Of a stretch of 64,000 bases of DNA, positions 36,301 to 45,003 are shown in pieces; position 1 is the stretch's first letter, and each line of letters begins with the position of its first letter. The stretch spans positions 1 to 64,000 of the forward strand of contig NZ_JAFVLN010000005.1 of assembly GCF_017377775.1 (NCBI RefSeq). The letters run 5' to 3'. Position numbers and translations under genes: made by a program. The DNA is from Streptomyces sp. VRA16 Mangrove soil. Its GTDB lineage: Bacteria > Actinomycetota > Actinomycetes > Streptomycetales > Streptomycetaceae. The notes under the pieces are model-generated. The model was not told where the DNA came from. It saw only the letters and a program-made list of their open reading frames with translations, and ran no database searches.

Positions 36301-37687
36301 GGCCGATCGGCTTGTCGGTCGCGGGAGCCCTGGAATTGAGCACCTTGGCGAGGAGCGTCGCCCGGGAGATCCGGGCGGTGGTGCGGGAACCGTCGGAGTA
36401 CAGCACGGACGGGATGCCGAGCTGGAAGTAGGCGCGGTAGCGGCCGTAGCCGTCGCAGTCCGAGTAGCCGCAGTAGCCGACGGACAGCGCGCTCTGGCTG
36501 TTGACGTTCACCTGGTTCGGGAAGTTCTCCTGCACCTCGGCGTTCTTCTGCCGTTTGGCCTCGGTGCTCACGACGGGGTCGAGGAACCAGGGTCCCGTGC
36601 CCTTCCCCAAGGTCTTCTGGTCGGGGGTGAGGACGAGGGCGTCCTTGGTTGCCACGACCTTCATCGCGGAGACCTTCGCGCCGTGACCGGGGCCCTCGGC
36701 CGAGGAGCGGACGGCGGCGGGCGCGGTGGGGCCCTTTGAGGGCGCGGCGTTGTGCGTCTTCTTCAAGGCTTTGGCGGCGGGCGGCGCCTTGTACGTGGAA
36801 TCCCACTGGTAGGGCTTCGGCGCCCGCATCCGGGCCTGGCCGCGTTTGTCCTTGAGGACGATGTTGCCGCTCGCGTCGGCGGAGAGGTCGAGGCCGGTGG
36901 TGCGTACCGGGAAGCGGAGTTGCTTCAGGCGCGGGTCGGCGGCGGCCTTCGCCGTGCGGACGACGACGATCTCGCGCCAGCCGCCGTCGGCGAGTGCGGT
37001 CATCTTGAGGTCCACGCCGGGCAGGACCGAGGCGTACGTGGCGGTGGCGCCGTCCAGGCTCGGCTCGGGCAGCGCCCAAGGGGCCGAGATGGCGAACCGC
37101 TTGCCGTCGGCGGTGGTGATGGTGGCGAGGGGGCCGGTGCCGCCCCCGGAGAGTTCGAGGGCGGAGCTGGTCGTCCTGGGGACGACGGTGTTCCCGGGGC
37201 CCGCGACGAGTGTCGGGTCGAGGGACCGCCACCGGCCGTCGCGCTTGGCACGGACGTTCTGGGTGTGGGTCCGGGTCGACAGGGTCCGGCCGTTGGGCAG
37301 CGCGACGGTTTCCGTTGACTGCGTCGTCAGGGCGTCGACGGCAACGGCCTTGCCGGTCCGCTTGGCCTTGCGCAGCGCGTTCTGGACGGCCCTGGCTGTG
37401 GCGTCGACGGTGCCGCTCGCGCTCTTACCGGACTTCCCGGCTTGCTTACCGGGGCTCCCGGCTTGCTTACCGGAGTTCCCGGCCTGGTGCGTGTCGCCGG
37501 AGGCGCCTGGACCGGGAGGCGTCGCAGACGATGCAGACGATGCAGGCGTCGCCCCCTCGGCGAACGGGACGGCAGTCGCTCCGAGGGCGAACGCGGTGAC
37601 GACGGCCACCGTGCCTCGGCCCAGAAGGCCTTGGGCAGGGACGCGAGCCGGTACGCCAAAGCGGCGTCTGGCGAATATTTCTGACAT
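33332..37687 (-). CDS. Secreted LamG/ricin-lectin protein, RHS-associated type
   Basis: This 1451-residue protein starts at MSEIFARRRFGVPAR (AGAGGA upstream; the ATG at 37780 is too far out). It has a signal peptide (GRGTVAVVTAFALGATAVPF). It has a large N-terminal beta-rich region with DNRLRE-like features (VSSIEYDIAPTVWNPR area and Cys/Trp-rich strands). FG-GAP-like stretches follow (NPGDLTGDGRGDILLPDKAG, GDVNKDGLADLWAVNKSDG). A LamG jelly-roll (FNGSDGAIESEGRKIDTTQS ... ALYVNDALAATG) occupies about 1150-1330. A C-terminal ricin-B trefoil has three QxW-type repeats (SQTWKSAPDGTL, DNQKWIVRADGS, PQRWHTVPVR). Such proteins often neighbour RHS genes in Streptomyces. Likely cell-surface or carbohydrate binding. 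Confidence 0.8.
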   Translation of the reverse strand: MSEIFARRRFGVPARVPAQGLLGRGTVAVVTAFALGATAVPFAEGATPASSASSATPPGPGASGDTHQAGNSGKQAGSPGKQAGKSGKSASGTVDATARAVQNALRKAKRTGKAVAVDALTTQSTETVALPNGRTLSTRTHTQNVRAKRDGRWRSLDPTLVAGPGNTVVPRTTSSALELSGGGTGPLATITTADGKRFAISAPWALPEPSLDGATATYASVLPGVDLKMTALADGGWREIVVVRTAKAAADPRLKQLRFPVRTTGLDLSADASGNIVLKDKRGQARMRAPKPYQWDSTYKAPPAAKALKKTHNAAPSKGPTAPAAVRSSAEGPGHGAKVSAMKVVATKDALVLTPDQKTLGKGTGPWFLDPVVSTEAKRQKNAEVQENFPNQVNVNSQSALSVGYCGYSDCDGYGRYRAYFQLGIPSVLYSDGSRTTARISRATLLAKVLNSRAPATDKPIGLWDVGSLADDASWAKQPCGTGSTMAGCNKVGSASIVGDGTISYDVTSWIQKAADGKWSNWTVGFAPENEYEKYYRHDLDADPVVSIEYDIAPTVWNPRTSPTPGFAGTGNYNDCQTPGGSNPWYNPGWVGANQYIKLRAATWSPIGYNALTTTFHMWDDNDSGFNQYNNVGPTGSYGDVEYWSGSLTDGHQYGWAAAVSDGWLNSPATQSCYFRVDKTPPAVTLSSTDFPRSGTLNVVPKLKVNQEGTFKVAVTDPAPGNGLHASGAACVRWTTDPTPTTGWKCTDAGVVAGTGGTFKYTPRRWGTNTIFAQAMDNAGNYSQPFPYTFYAPWDPSAGTSNPGDLTGDGRGDILLPDKAGNLRSLSADTDPTTGEAAPIGLAPQWASWADADITHRGALRSMPSDDVFAHSLTNPALKGNLYLYVNNGEGRLPTYTTLSKPTTWAGLDGARLTTAPAGWVSDWSEATQILALGAAKAPLSGSDGESETDRTSLLAVERGNLWLYRSDAINSLRAEAVLVSATGTWDDYELINPGSASGEPQPTLWTRSRADGTIRSYAIKTGADGRLNLSALATPTGGTTILTGITTDAYPKIGSVGDVNKDGLADLWAVNKSDGTLKFWRGKNGGTGTKPGTVTGFETDAATLGDADAPVDRMRLAAATGGKTPDAYGKFAGVVKGGVTFTDDTVNGAPAKVATFNGSDGAIESEGRKIDTTQSFSLTVWAKPSAVDGVVVSQDGTQNSGFMVWPSLQSNGNVVWRLGMANADSGAWAFDTTNVENSSARVQLGTWYKLSVSYNATTGQLALYVNDALAATGTHATKKSSTGTLVLGRYKRQGVTQNYFKGSLTDVVIHEGSLDPASVAGNIATDVTQSVCLDVAGSASADGANVQAYTCGTGVSQTWKSAPDGTLRAWGRCLDAPGTGPWPNGHQLQLFTCNTGDNQKWIVRADGSIQNKASGRCLDLPNGATANGTRAQIWDCTGSRPQRWHTVPVR

Positions 37688-37948
37688 ATGGTTAGAGAGT
37701 CCTCTCACACGACCCGCACGTTCGAAGCGGGATCTCGACCTGACCGCAAAATGCCGCCCCTGCACCTCGGCCGGGCACACCGACCAGACGTCCCGGCTGC
37801 TGCCGGACCGTCTACCAGGCCAAACACAGGCGCCGACCGGCTCGTCCTACGGCTGATCGGTATCGGAATCCAACCAGGCCCGGCCCCGTCAACAGCCTTG
37901 CTCGCCCCTACCCGAGAAGTCCCGGGACGCGATCCTGACCCACAGGCT

Positions 37949-37998
37949 CCACGTCCACGTCCCCGTCCCCGTCCACGTCGCCGTCGCCGTCGCCGTCC
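37949..37998. repeat. Short tandem hexanucleotide tract
   Basis: About eight units of CSNCGT/CGTCSC type (CCACGTCCACGTCCCCGTCC and on). Bases 37688-38133 otherwise hold no gene. Confidence 0.6.
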
Positions 37999-38133
37999 AG
38001 TGGCAGTAGGCATCGGCGGGCGATTGGGCCACTCATGCTGCCGACATCCGCCGATGCTGCCGACATCGGCCGACGGGCCGTCAGCCCGGACCGTGAAGCG
38101 CATCCGCGACGCCTTCTCCGTGATCGAGAAAGG

Positions 38134-38341
38134 CTCAGCGGAGATGGTCGCCGCCACCATCCGCGCGATCTTCGCGCAGAGCACTGCCGAAGCCGCCCGC
38201 AGCCGACTCGATGTCGTGGCAGACATGCTCGGACGCCAGTTCCCGCAGGTCAAAACCATGCTGCTGGACACGGCCGGAGACATCACAGCGTTCGCGGACT
38301 TCCCGCCGGCGCACTGGAAGAAGATCTGGTCCACGAATTCA
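38134..38341 (+). pseudogene. IS256/Mutator transposase fragment
   Basis: The stretches EMVAATIRAIFAQSTAEAAR, DVVADMLGRQFPQVKTMLLD and DITAFADFPPAHWKKIWSTN are the region just before the last catalytic residue of IS256-family transposases (typical ...AHWRQIWSTNPLERLN). It is cut after STNS. Confidence 0.7.
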
Positions 38342-38789
38342 CCGACCCCCACCAGGCCGACGACGAATCGACCTCGCCCGCCACCTGCTGCACGGCCGCA
38401 CCCTGCGCGCCACCGCACTGACCGTGCAGATCGCCGCTCTCGTCCGCGACGCCGGCAGCGCCACCGACATCGACGAGCGCGGCCGGCTGCTGCGCACCGA
38501 ACTGGCCAACGCCGGCCTCACCGCGCTGCGCCCGCTCCTCGAACTCGCCCTCGCCTTCCACCACACCGTCACCGGCGAGCACGACCAGGCCGACGCCGAC
38601 CTCGCCCGCCTCGCCGAGCTCACCGCCGACGGAGACCACGCCTACTACGCGGACCTGGCACGCTTCATGAACCCGCGCCACCCCCACGATCCCGGCCCCG
38701 ACGCGACCACCTGGCTCGATGATGCCGAACTGGTCCGCGGGCGGTGGCGCGCACTCGTCGCCGGCCGCCGCTACAACAGAGCATCGTGA
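38336..38789 (+). pseudogene. 3' part of an unknown gene, frameshifted
   Basis: From the IS256 junction the frame reads EFTDPHQADDE and then continues in a different frame as DLARHLLHGRTLRATALTVQ and helical repeats (GLTALRPLLELALAFHHTVT, DLARLAELTADGDHAYYADL) to a stop. One base is missing near 38373. The helical-repeat character suggests a TPR-like protein, but the family is not recognised. The 5' end is lost. Confidence 0.5.
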
Positions 38790-38935
38790 TCCCTCGCGGG
38801 CCGTGGGCCGTGGGCCGTGGAGGCAGGGGGACGTGGGCGAGCGCCCTCCGTAGGCACGAGAGTCGGTAAAACAGGGACTCCGCCCCCTCACGAACGCCAG
38901 AATGGCCTGTTATCCACCAGGCAGAAAGGCCACTT

Positions 38936-39739
38936 GTGCTCCAGTTCGGCAACACACAGCACGTTCAGGTCCGCATCGATCCGACTCGGGCCAACCTCCT
39001 GCGGGGCTTCGACGTGCACCGCCTCACCATCTCGGCCGAACTGCTGCCCTCCGGGTTCGACCACGACCCGCTGTGCGAATTGAACGCAGATATCCACGTT
39101 GCCCATCCAAACGAGCGTTGGCTCGCCACAGCCAAACCTATGCGGGTCAGCCTGGCCAACCACAGTTCCACCGGCCTCCGTTTCACCTTTCCACTCACCA
39201 ATCGGCAGCTGCTGGACCTGGAGGAACACCGGGCCGGGCACGATCTCCTGCTGGAGCTAGAGATCAGCGGTTTCCGCCAGTTCGACCACTCCTCCGCCGA
39301 GAGCCGCGAACAAGTTCGGGTCCCGGCCAGCGTGTGGCAGAACGAACTTGAGCGGCTGGGCAGCGCCTTCGGTTTCGCGCTCGCCATCCCGTTGCCGGCC
39401 CCCAACGGGGCGCGGCGCGATGCCGCATCGTTCTTGCAGAACGCCCGTCGACTTCTGCACGACGGCGAGTTCGACAAGGCGATCGGCAGCGCCCGCCAGG
39501 CCATGGAACGCGTCCTCGCAGCGGCCGACTGGCCTCCCATCAGCAGGAACGACGACCTTCACCAACGCAGCCAGGCTCAGCGGTGGCGCGCCATCTACAA
39601 GGCAGCATTCGACCTAGCATCGGGCGCCGAGCACGCTGACGAGATAACCAAAGACTTCGCCTACAGCCGTGGAGAGGCAGAGGCTCTGATCGCTATCGCG
39701 GCGAGTCTTCTTCGAGCTGTTCCTGCTCCCAGCTTGTAG
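38936..39739 (+). CDS. Hypothetical two-part protein with HEPN-like C-terminus
   Basis: This 267-residue protein has a GTG start with AAAGG 8 bases upstream. Residues 1-130 look beta-rich (VQVRIDPTRANLLRGFDVHR, RVSLANHSSTGLRFTFPLTN). The C-terminal part is helical (AASFLQNARRLLHDGEFDKA, SARQAMERVLAAADWP, FAYSRGEAEALIAIAASLLR) and resembles HEPN/abortive-infection helical bundles in pattern, though no RX4-6H motif is obvious. Intact, with no close operon partner. Function unknown. Confidence 0.65.
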   Translation: MLQFGNTQHVQVRIDPTRANLLRGFDVHRLTISAELLPSGFDHDPLCELNADIHVAHPNERWLATAKPMRVSLANHSSTGLRFTFPLTNRQLLDLEEHRAGHDLLLELEISGFRQFDHSSAESREQVRVPASVWQNELERLGSAFGFALAIPLPAPNGARRDAASFLQNARRLLHDGEFDKAIGSARQAMERVLAAADWPPISRNDDLHQRSQAQRWRAIYKAAFDLASGAEHADEITKDFAYSRGEAEALIAIAASLLRAVPAPSL

Positions 39740-39805
39740 CGGTCTCACCGCGCTCACGCCGCTATACACGTCTGTTCTGTTGCGGCTCGGGCTGCGCCTC
39801 CTCTC

Positions 39806-40135
39806 GTGCGCCCACGCCCCGACGTCCCCATGGGGTGCCAGGTCCAGCAGCAGTACGATCCGCTGGTGCACAGCCTCTCCCCGCTTCAGCAGCGTCAGCT
39901 CGGCCGTGGTGTCGCCGCCCTCATTCCTCAGTCCGGTACCGAGGTCTCCGCCGCAGGGCAGGCGGCCGCCGCGCTCGCGGCTCTGCAGACCGTCCCCGTG
40001 CATCCGGGAGTTCTGCAGGCGGCCGCGCTCCTCCTCGACCACCTCGCCACCACCGAAGCCGATGAAGACACCCAGGCAACCGCCGACGAGACGGCCCGGC
40101 TCCTACGCGCGGCCATGAATCTCCCCGCGGTCTGA
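39806..40135 (+). CDS. Small hypothetical protein
   Basis: This 109-residue frame starts GTG 39806, or ATG 39830 (MGCQVQQQYDPLVHSLS). It is Ala/Gln/Leu-rich and wholly helical (LQQRQLGRGVAALIPQSG, GVLQAAALLLDHLATTEADE). The amino-acid pattern is better than for the overlapping frames. Not recognised. Confidence 0.5.
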   Translation: MRPRPDVPMGCQVQQQYDPLVHSLSPLQQRQLGRGVAALIPQSGTEVSAAGQAAAALAALQTVPVHPGVLQAAALLLDHLATTEADEDTQATADETARLLRAAMNLPAV

Positions 40136-40244
40136 TCTCGTTCCCCATCCGCTGGCCAGGAGCTGCTCCGGGACAACGCCCGGGATCTGCAGCGTTCCCT
40201 CGCCTGTGCGAAGCGTCACGGGCTGCACATCGTGGCGGGTTGGT

Positions 40245-40820
40245 TCAGGCGGCGAAGCCGATGTTCATGACGTACTCGTAGGCGCCGTAGTCGGAGCCGA
40301 GGTCGGCGGTGATGTCGCTGAACCACGCCTGGTCCATGGCGTCGTCGTCGCCGGCCGCCCAGGCTTCGACCATGCGGTCCCAGTGGCGCACGTTCAGCGT
40401 GCGGAAGGACACCTCGCGCACGTGGGGGCGGGGGACCTGGGACTGGTTGAGGGGGTGGAACTCCACCCGGGTGCCGCGGCCGTCCTTGTTGAGGCGCTGC
40501 AGGAGGTGGCGGGCGACGTTGTGGCGGCGGACTTGCCGGTAGGCGGCCTCGAGTTGGGCGAGGCTCTTCTTCGAGGGGGTGGTGTTGCGCTCGGCCCAGC
40601 GTTTGAGGGTGCGGTCGGAGACGGTCAGGCCGGCCGCGCGGGCGGCGGCTTTCGCATGCTCGGTGCGGGTGAGGTAGTTCAGGCGGGCGAGCATGCCGCG
40701 GCGCTGGGTGACGGGGGTGGCGATGAAGTCGACGAGGTTGTCGAGCTGGCGGGCGGCTGCCTCGTACCCCTTGATGCCCTGGGCGCCGAACTTGCCGAAC
40801 TCGTGGTTTCTGTCCGGCAC
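40245..40820 (-). CDS. Tpg/Tpc-like telomere terminal protein candidate
   Basis: This 191-residue protein is the size of Streptomyces Tpg (~184). A helix-turn-helix sits in the middle (AARAAGLTVSDRTLKRWAER), followed by SLAQLEAAYRQVRRHNVARH and a C-terminal GTRVEFHPLNQSQVPR. The order (HTH, basic helix, then a mixed domain) parallels Tpg, which is covalently attached to linear-replicon ends and primes end-patching. It lies directly downstream of, and adjacent to, a Tap-like gene, the known tap-tpg order. Sequence identity to classical Tpg looks low, so this may be a Tpc-like variant or only a regulator. Confidence 0.55.
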   Translation of the reverse strand: MPDRNHEFGKFGAQGIKGYEAAARQLDNLVDFIATPVTQRRGMLARLNYLTRTEHAKAAARAAGLTVSDRTLKRWAERNTTPSKKSLAQLEAAYRQVRRHNVARHLLQRLNKDGRGTRVEFHPLNQSQVPRPHVREVSFRTLNVRHWDRMVEAWAAGDDDAMDQAWFSDITADLGSDYGAYEYVMNIGFAA

Positions 40821-42479
40821 TTACGCCTCCTCGGGGTGGGGCACCGCCGCGTCCGGGGCGCCCGCCGTGTAGCTGTCTTTGATCTTGACTTCGGTAACGC
40901 CGCGGCCCTCGGGGAAGACACGGCGCCACTCGCCGATGACGTGGAGTTCGTCGGTGCCCATGGCCCGTACGACCGTCAGTCCCTCGTCGTGGGCCTTCAG
41001 CGCCTTCATCCACAGGTTGGCGAAGGCCTGGGAGCGGATCAGGTGCATCCAGTCGGGGCGGTACAACTCCCGGTTGTAGTTCGAGGTGCCCATGGTGGAG
41101 ACGAACTTGGAGTACATCGCCTTCACATACTCCAGGGTCACCTCGTCGCCGTCGGCGATCGCCCGGTCGCGGGCGTCCTTGAGGGCGATGCGGAACTTCT
41201 CCAGCAGACCCTCGGTCGCACCCGAGGTGTAGGACTCGTGGATCTCGGGCGCCTCGCACAGCCCGTACTTGGGGCCGGACAGGCGTTGCAGCAGGCGCAG
41301 CGTCGGTTCGGTCACCCACAGCGGGCCGGGCTCGTCGCGCTGTCCGAGCGGGTTCGGGAGGACGTCGCCGTGGTCCCAGTGCGGCGGAGTGATCAGGTGG
41401 ACGCCGGCCCGGCGGCGGTCGTGGCCGATCCCGCCCGCGGAGTGCTCCAGCTGCCCCAGCGGCAGATGGGTCTTCAACGCGGAGAGGTAGGCGCCGTTCA
41501 TGTCGAGAGCGGTCACCTGATGCTCACCCGGGGGCAGCTCGGCCCGGGTCCACTTGGGGCGGGCCTCCCAGATCTGGTCGGCGCCGTGCGCGGACTGCTT
41601 CTTGAGGATGTCCGGCATCCACGGGTGGGCGATCACGTCGTAGCGGCCGCCGATCCGTGTCGCGTCCAGCAGCGCCATGGCGTCCGGGATGGCCTTCTTC
41701 ACCAGTGCCGCGGTCGCTGTCTCCACGTCGCCCGCGCTCGCGGCCAGTGCCGCCTCGACGGCCTGGCCGATCAGATCGGCCGGCCCGGTGGAGGGCTGGA
41801 AGGCGCGGCCGCGCGGCGGCTTCGACTGCTGCTGGGGGCGGCGGGCCGGGGCGGCCTGCCGGTGGCCAGAGCGGGCGCCTGCGTCGGCGGGGCGGGCGGG
41901 CTGCTCCGGGGGCGGCGCGGCCGGCGCCGGTTTCTGCTCCCGGGTCTTGGGTGCGGGGGCGGCCGGCCGGCAGTCGGCGGGATCGAGGTGCTGCGCAAAG
42001 CCTGCCACCCGCTGTCCGGCCGGATGCGCGCACAGCACGCACGGCTCCGGCACGATGAGCACCTCGACCTCCTCGCCGTCCCCGTCGTCGTCGGGCGTCA
42101 GTGCAGCGCTCGCAGTGTCCGATGCGGCCGGTGCGGCCGGCGCGGCCGGCGCGGCCGGCGCCGGGAGCGCCGCCTCCTCGCTCTGCGATGCGGCGGACGC
42201 AGCGGGGGAAGCGGGTGGAGCGGGGGAAACGGGTGGAGCGGCCTTCGCGGCGAGGCCGTCCAGGAGGTAGGCGTACTTCGTACGGGCCTCGCCCGAAGGG
42301 TCCCGGCCCGCCTCCCAGCCGGCCAGCGTGGACGGACTGACGCCCAGGGCCCGCGCGACTTGCGCCTTGGACAGATGAGCCTGCTCACGCAGTTCCCGCC
42401 GCACAGACGCATCCGGCAGGCCGGCCTCGGGAGCGACGGAGGCGAGCAGGGAATCGATCGCGTCGAAGTCGCTCATCAC
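40821..42479 (-). CDS. Tap-like telomere protein with polymerase-type motifs
   Basis: This 552-residue protein has an N-terminal XRE-type HTH (LREQAHLSKAQVARALGVSP, WEAGRDPSGEA), as in Tap. An Ala/Pro linker carries a CVLCAH..CRPAA cysteine set. The C-terminal half parallels Tap: VTALDMNGAYLSALKTHLPL (polymerase motif A-like), PLWVTEPTLRLL, YVKAMYSKFVSTMGTSN (motif B-like) and LTVVRAMGTDELHVIGE (motif C-like). Tap-family proteins recruit the terminal protein to telomeres and have polymerase activity. It is shorter than Tap (~740). Its start overlaps the upstream small gene by 4 bases and its stop abuts the Tpg-like gene. Confidence 0.65.
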   Translation of the reverse strand: MMSDFDAIDSLLASVAPEAGLPDASVRRELREQAHLSKAQVARALGVSPSTLAGWEAGRDPSGEARTKYAYLLDGLAAKAAPPVSPAPPASPAASAASQSEEAALPAPAAPAAPAAPAASDTASAALTPDDDGDGEEVEVLIVPEPCVLCAHPAGQRVAGFAQHLDPADCRPAAPAPKTREQKPAPAAPPPEQPARPADAGARSGHRQAAPARRPQQQSKPPRGRAFQPSTGPADLIGQAVEAALAASAGDVETATAALVKKAIPDAMALLDATRIGGRYDVIAHPWMPDILKKQSAHGADQIWEARPKWTRAELPPGEHQVTALDMNGAYLSALKTHLPLGQLEHSAGGIGHDRRRAGVHLITPPHWDHGDVLPNPLGQRDEPGPLWVTEPTLRLLQRLSGPKYGLCEAPEIHESYTSGATEGLLEKFRIALKDARDRAIADGDEVTLEYVKAMYSKFVSTMGTSNYNRELYRPDWMHLIRSQAFANLWMKALKAHDEGLTVVRAMGTDELHVIGEWRRVFPEGRGVTEVKIKDSYTAGAPDAAVPHPEEA

Positions 42480-42730
42480 CGGCTCTCCTTCGCGTCCCCG
42501 CGCTGGGCGCGGCGCCGCTCGGCGAGGGCCGGGGTGACGGTTTCCTTCACCCGCTGCTGGCCCCAGCCGGTGATCTCGGCGGCCCGGCCGATCCGGCCGT
42601 GTACCGGACGCCCGGTCACCGGGTCCCGGGCCAGGAAGGTGCGCAGCGCGGCAGCAACACGTTCCTCGGCGGCCTTCAGCACCGCGACCGCTTCAGCCAG
42701 TTCACGCTCATCCTCTTCCCTGCCTGACAC
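42476..42730 (-). CDS. Small HTH-like protein upstream of the Tap-like gene
   Basis: This 84-residue charged helical protein opens MSGREEDERELAEAVAVLKA. Its C-terminal half (GRIGRAAEITGWGQQRVKET) looks like a helix-turn-helix. It overlaps the Tap-like gene by 4 bases, so the three genes form one operon. Probably an accessory DNA-binding protein; not recognised further. Confidence 0.6.
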   Translation of the reverse strand: MSGREEDERELAEAVAVLKAAEERVAAALRTFLARDPVTGRPVHGRIGRAAEITGWGQQRVKETVTPALAERRRAQRGDAKESR

Positions 42731-42751
42731 ACCACCATCATCGGCATTTCG

Positions 42752-43731
42752 GTGACAATTGTCAAAGTATTGATGGTCGCCATATTAGCGATGTGGGTGT
42801 GCTCGGCCCTGTGCGGTTCAGGTCTGCCAGGAGCGCAGGCGGCCGGCGATGCCGTAGACGGTCAGCCGCAGGGCCCGGACCCTCAAGGCAGCCTCGAGGG
42901 ATCACTCGATGAGCCCACGAGCGTTCCCTCCATGCGCGGCACACCCTCACTCGAGCAGGCCCCCACAGGATGCGTTCCACACCCACACCGCACGCGGGGA
43001 CCCCGCCCACGCGGGACCGGATCCCCGCCCGCCGGGAACTCCACCACACCGACACCCACAGCATCCACCTCATCGCCACCCCGGCACCGAGCAGCCCACC
43101 CGCGTCTGCACCCGCCGCGGAGGAATCACCGCCCAGCCCGCCACCGACCGCGCCTTGGCGCAGACGAGAGCGAGTTGCTCAAGAGATCCACGGCGCCACC
43201 AGGAAACCGGCCTCACACATACGGACGCTGCCGCATCCGTTGCACGAGACCCACAGCACGCCCCGTCGTCCAGCCACCCCCGCCAACACGACAGGAACCT
43301 TCCCCACCCGAACAGCCAGCACGTGTCCTGGACCCAGACGCATCCGACCGCCACACCGAGCACCGGGCCTCACGCAGCCGGGGCCCGGCCACCCACGTGG
43401 ACATCCTCGGTCTCACCGTCTGGCCGGTCAGTGAACCCACTCTTCTGAAGCAACTACTCACAAGCCCGCAGGTCTCCAAGGACGGCCGCGCCCACTGGCC
43501 TGCTGATTTCACCGGGAGCCAGCGCGGTGGGCAGACTGGTCTCCAGTGCGGCTCCGCTGCCAAAGGGGGCACTGCCGTCGGGCAGGGTCCACTTGCAGGA
43601 GAGCACGCGGCTGCCCGCGGCCCGTGCGGTCGCGGTGGTGTCGGTGACGGCGACAGAGACGCCGCGGGTTTCGTCGGGCGCATCCGGGCCGGTGCGGACA
43701 CCGCGTCCACACCGACGAGCGCGGCCTTTTG
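42752..43731. other. No supported gene
   Basis: About 1 kb with only compositional open frames. Its central part (42900-43400) is unusually Pro/His/Thr in every frame. A minus-strand segment at 43454-43690 (TATARAAGSRVLSCKWTLPD) has some protein-like character and may be a gene remnant. Confidence 0.4.
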
Positions 43732-44295
43732 CTACCGCAGTGCGACAGCCTTGAGCCAGTCGTCGACGGCGAGGACATCCGCCCACTGCGGGAACAGCTT
43801 CTCGGTGAGCATCCGATGCACCTCGGGGTCGGTGTCGAGGCAGCCGTCTGCCAGGACGGTGAGGCCGAAGTCCAGGTCGACGGCGTGCCACAGCGTGGAC
43901 AGCACGACCGCGCTGGTGGCGATGCCGGTGAGAACGAGACTGTCGATGTCGCGAGCCCTGAGCACCAGATCGAGGTCGCTTCCCGAGAACGCGCTCCCCC
44001 GCCGCTTGGTCACCACGATGTCCCCTTCGAGCGGCGCAACGTCCTGATGGATCTCAGTCCCAGGAGCTCCCTCGGTGAACAGGCCGGCGCGTATGACGTT
44101 CGCCATCACCCGGCTGCGCGGACTGACTTCCGGGTCGCCCGGCCGCAGCCCCATCACCACGTAGATGACGGGGATTCCGGCAGCACGGGCCCCCTCGATC
44201 GCCCTGCGCAGGCGCGGCAGATATCCGCAACCGTCGTCGGCGATCGCCACGACGTCTCGTTGGACATCCATGACCAGAAGTGCACTGTTCGCCAT
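43732..44295 (-). CDS. Isochorismatase-fold cysteine hydrolase-like protein
   Basis: This 187-residue protein starts at MANSALLVMDVQRDVV. The fold is clear: catalytic Asp in VMDVQRD, GIPVIYVVMGLRPGDPEVSP, catalytic Lys in DIVVTKRRGSAFSGSDLD, then LVLTGIATSAVVLSTLW. The nucleophilic cysteine expected in the last motif (ATxxCVxxT) is Val or Ala, so hydrolase activity is uncertain. Many actinobacterial relatives share this replacement. Likely a single-gene unit. Bases 44413-44900 upstream hold no supported gene. Confidence 0.8.
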   Translation of the reverse strand: MANSALLVMDVQRDVVAIADDGCGYLPRLRRAIEGARAAGIPVIYVVMGLRPGDPEVSPRSRVMANVIRAGLFTEGAPGTEIHQDVAPLEGDIVVTKRRGSAFSGSDLDLVLRARDIDSLVLTGIATSAVVLSTLWHAVDLDFGLTVLADGCLDTDPEVHRMLTEKLFPQWADVLAVDDWLKAVALR

Positions 44296-45003
44296 GCGAG
44301 CCGTCCGTCCCTTCGTCGTTGGAACGACAGCAATTCTGCTGGACCAGGCGGGCCCAGGCGGAGGATTCCCGGATCCTGAGCGATCCGTCGAGGACTCAAC
44401 GTCATGACCCACCTCCCTCTCTGTTCACGCCCACACGTCCACACGTACGCGACCGCTCGACCCGCAGAGAACGCTCCGCGAACCGGCCGGCGCCACCGCA
44501 GATCCCAACTGCCCCTCGACGACGCCCGAGGAGTCCGAAGAGTCTCCTGCTCACCGCCAGCCTGACCGCCGACACACCCACGCAGCTGCTCGCCGGAGGC
44601 GCGGGAAGCATCCGAACCGCCGGGCTGGCCGCTGGCCGAAATCGCCTTGCCCGTATCGCAGTTGGCGCCGGGCGCTGCGGACACCGCACCTGTTCGGGTG
44701 CACCCGTTTCGACCGGCGCGAGCAACTGACGGCTGCCCGGTTCGCCCCAAGGCCCGTCCCTGGCGGCCTCCTTCGCGCGGGGCCCGCTCTGCCCAGGACT
44801 GTCAACCCGACGGCCCACACGGGCAGTCACGCGCTCCGCCCACACGGCCACGGACGGGCCGCGTTCCGGCCACGCTGCCGGTGGCTTTGTAGCTGAGGTG
44901 GGGCTCTGGTCCACTTCTTGTGGTGCGGTAACAGGCTGTTCTCTCTCGGGTCGTCTGCTGGGATGATCGCCTCATGTTTCAAGCTGGGGGGGCTGGGCCT
45001 GTC

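Noticed and set aside
33254..36739. 1161-residue plus-strand frame across the lectin gene
   Set aside because: Antisense shadow of the LamG/ricin gene, which has signal peptide and domain evidence on the other strand.
40206..42755. 849-residue plus-strand frame
   Set aside because: Antisense to the Tap/Tpg-like operon, which has overlapping starts and stops and recognisable motifs.
42909..43448. 179-residue Pro/His-rich frame
   Set aside because: All frames here have similar low-complexity composition, no ribosome site and no motif.
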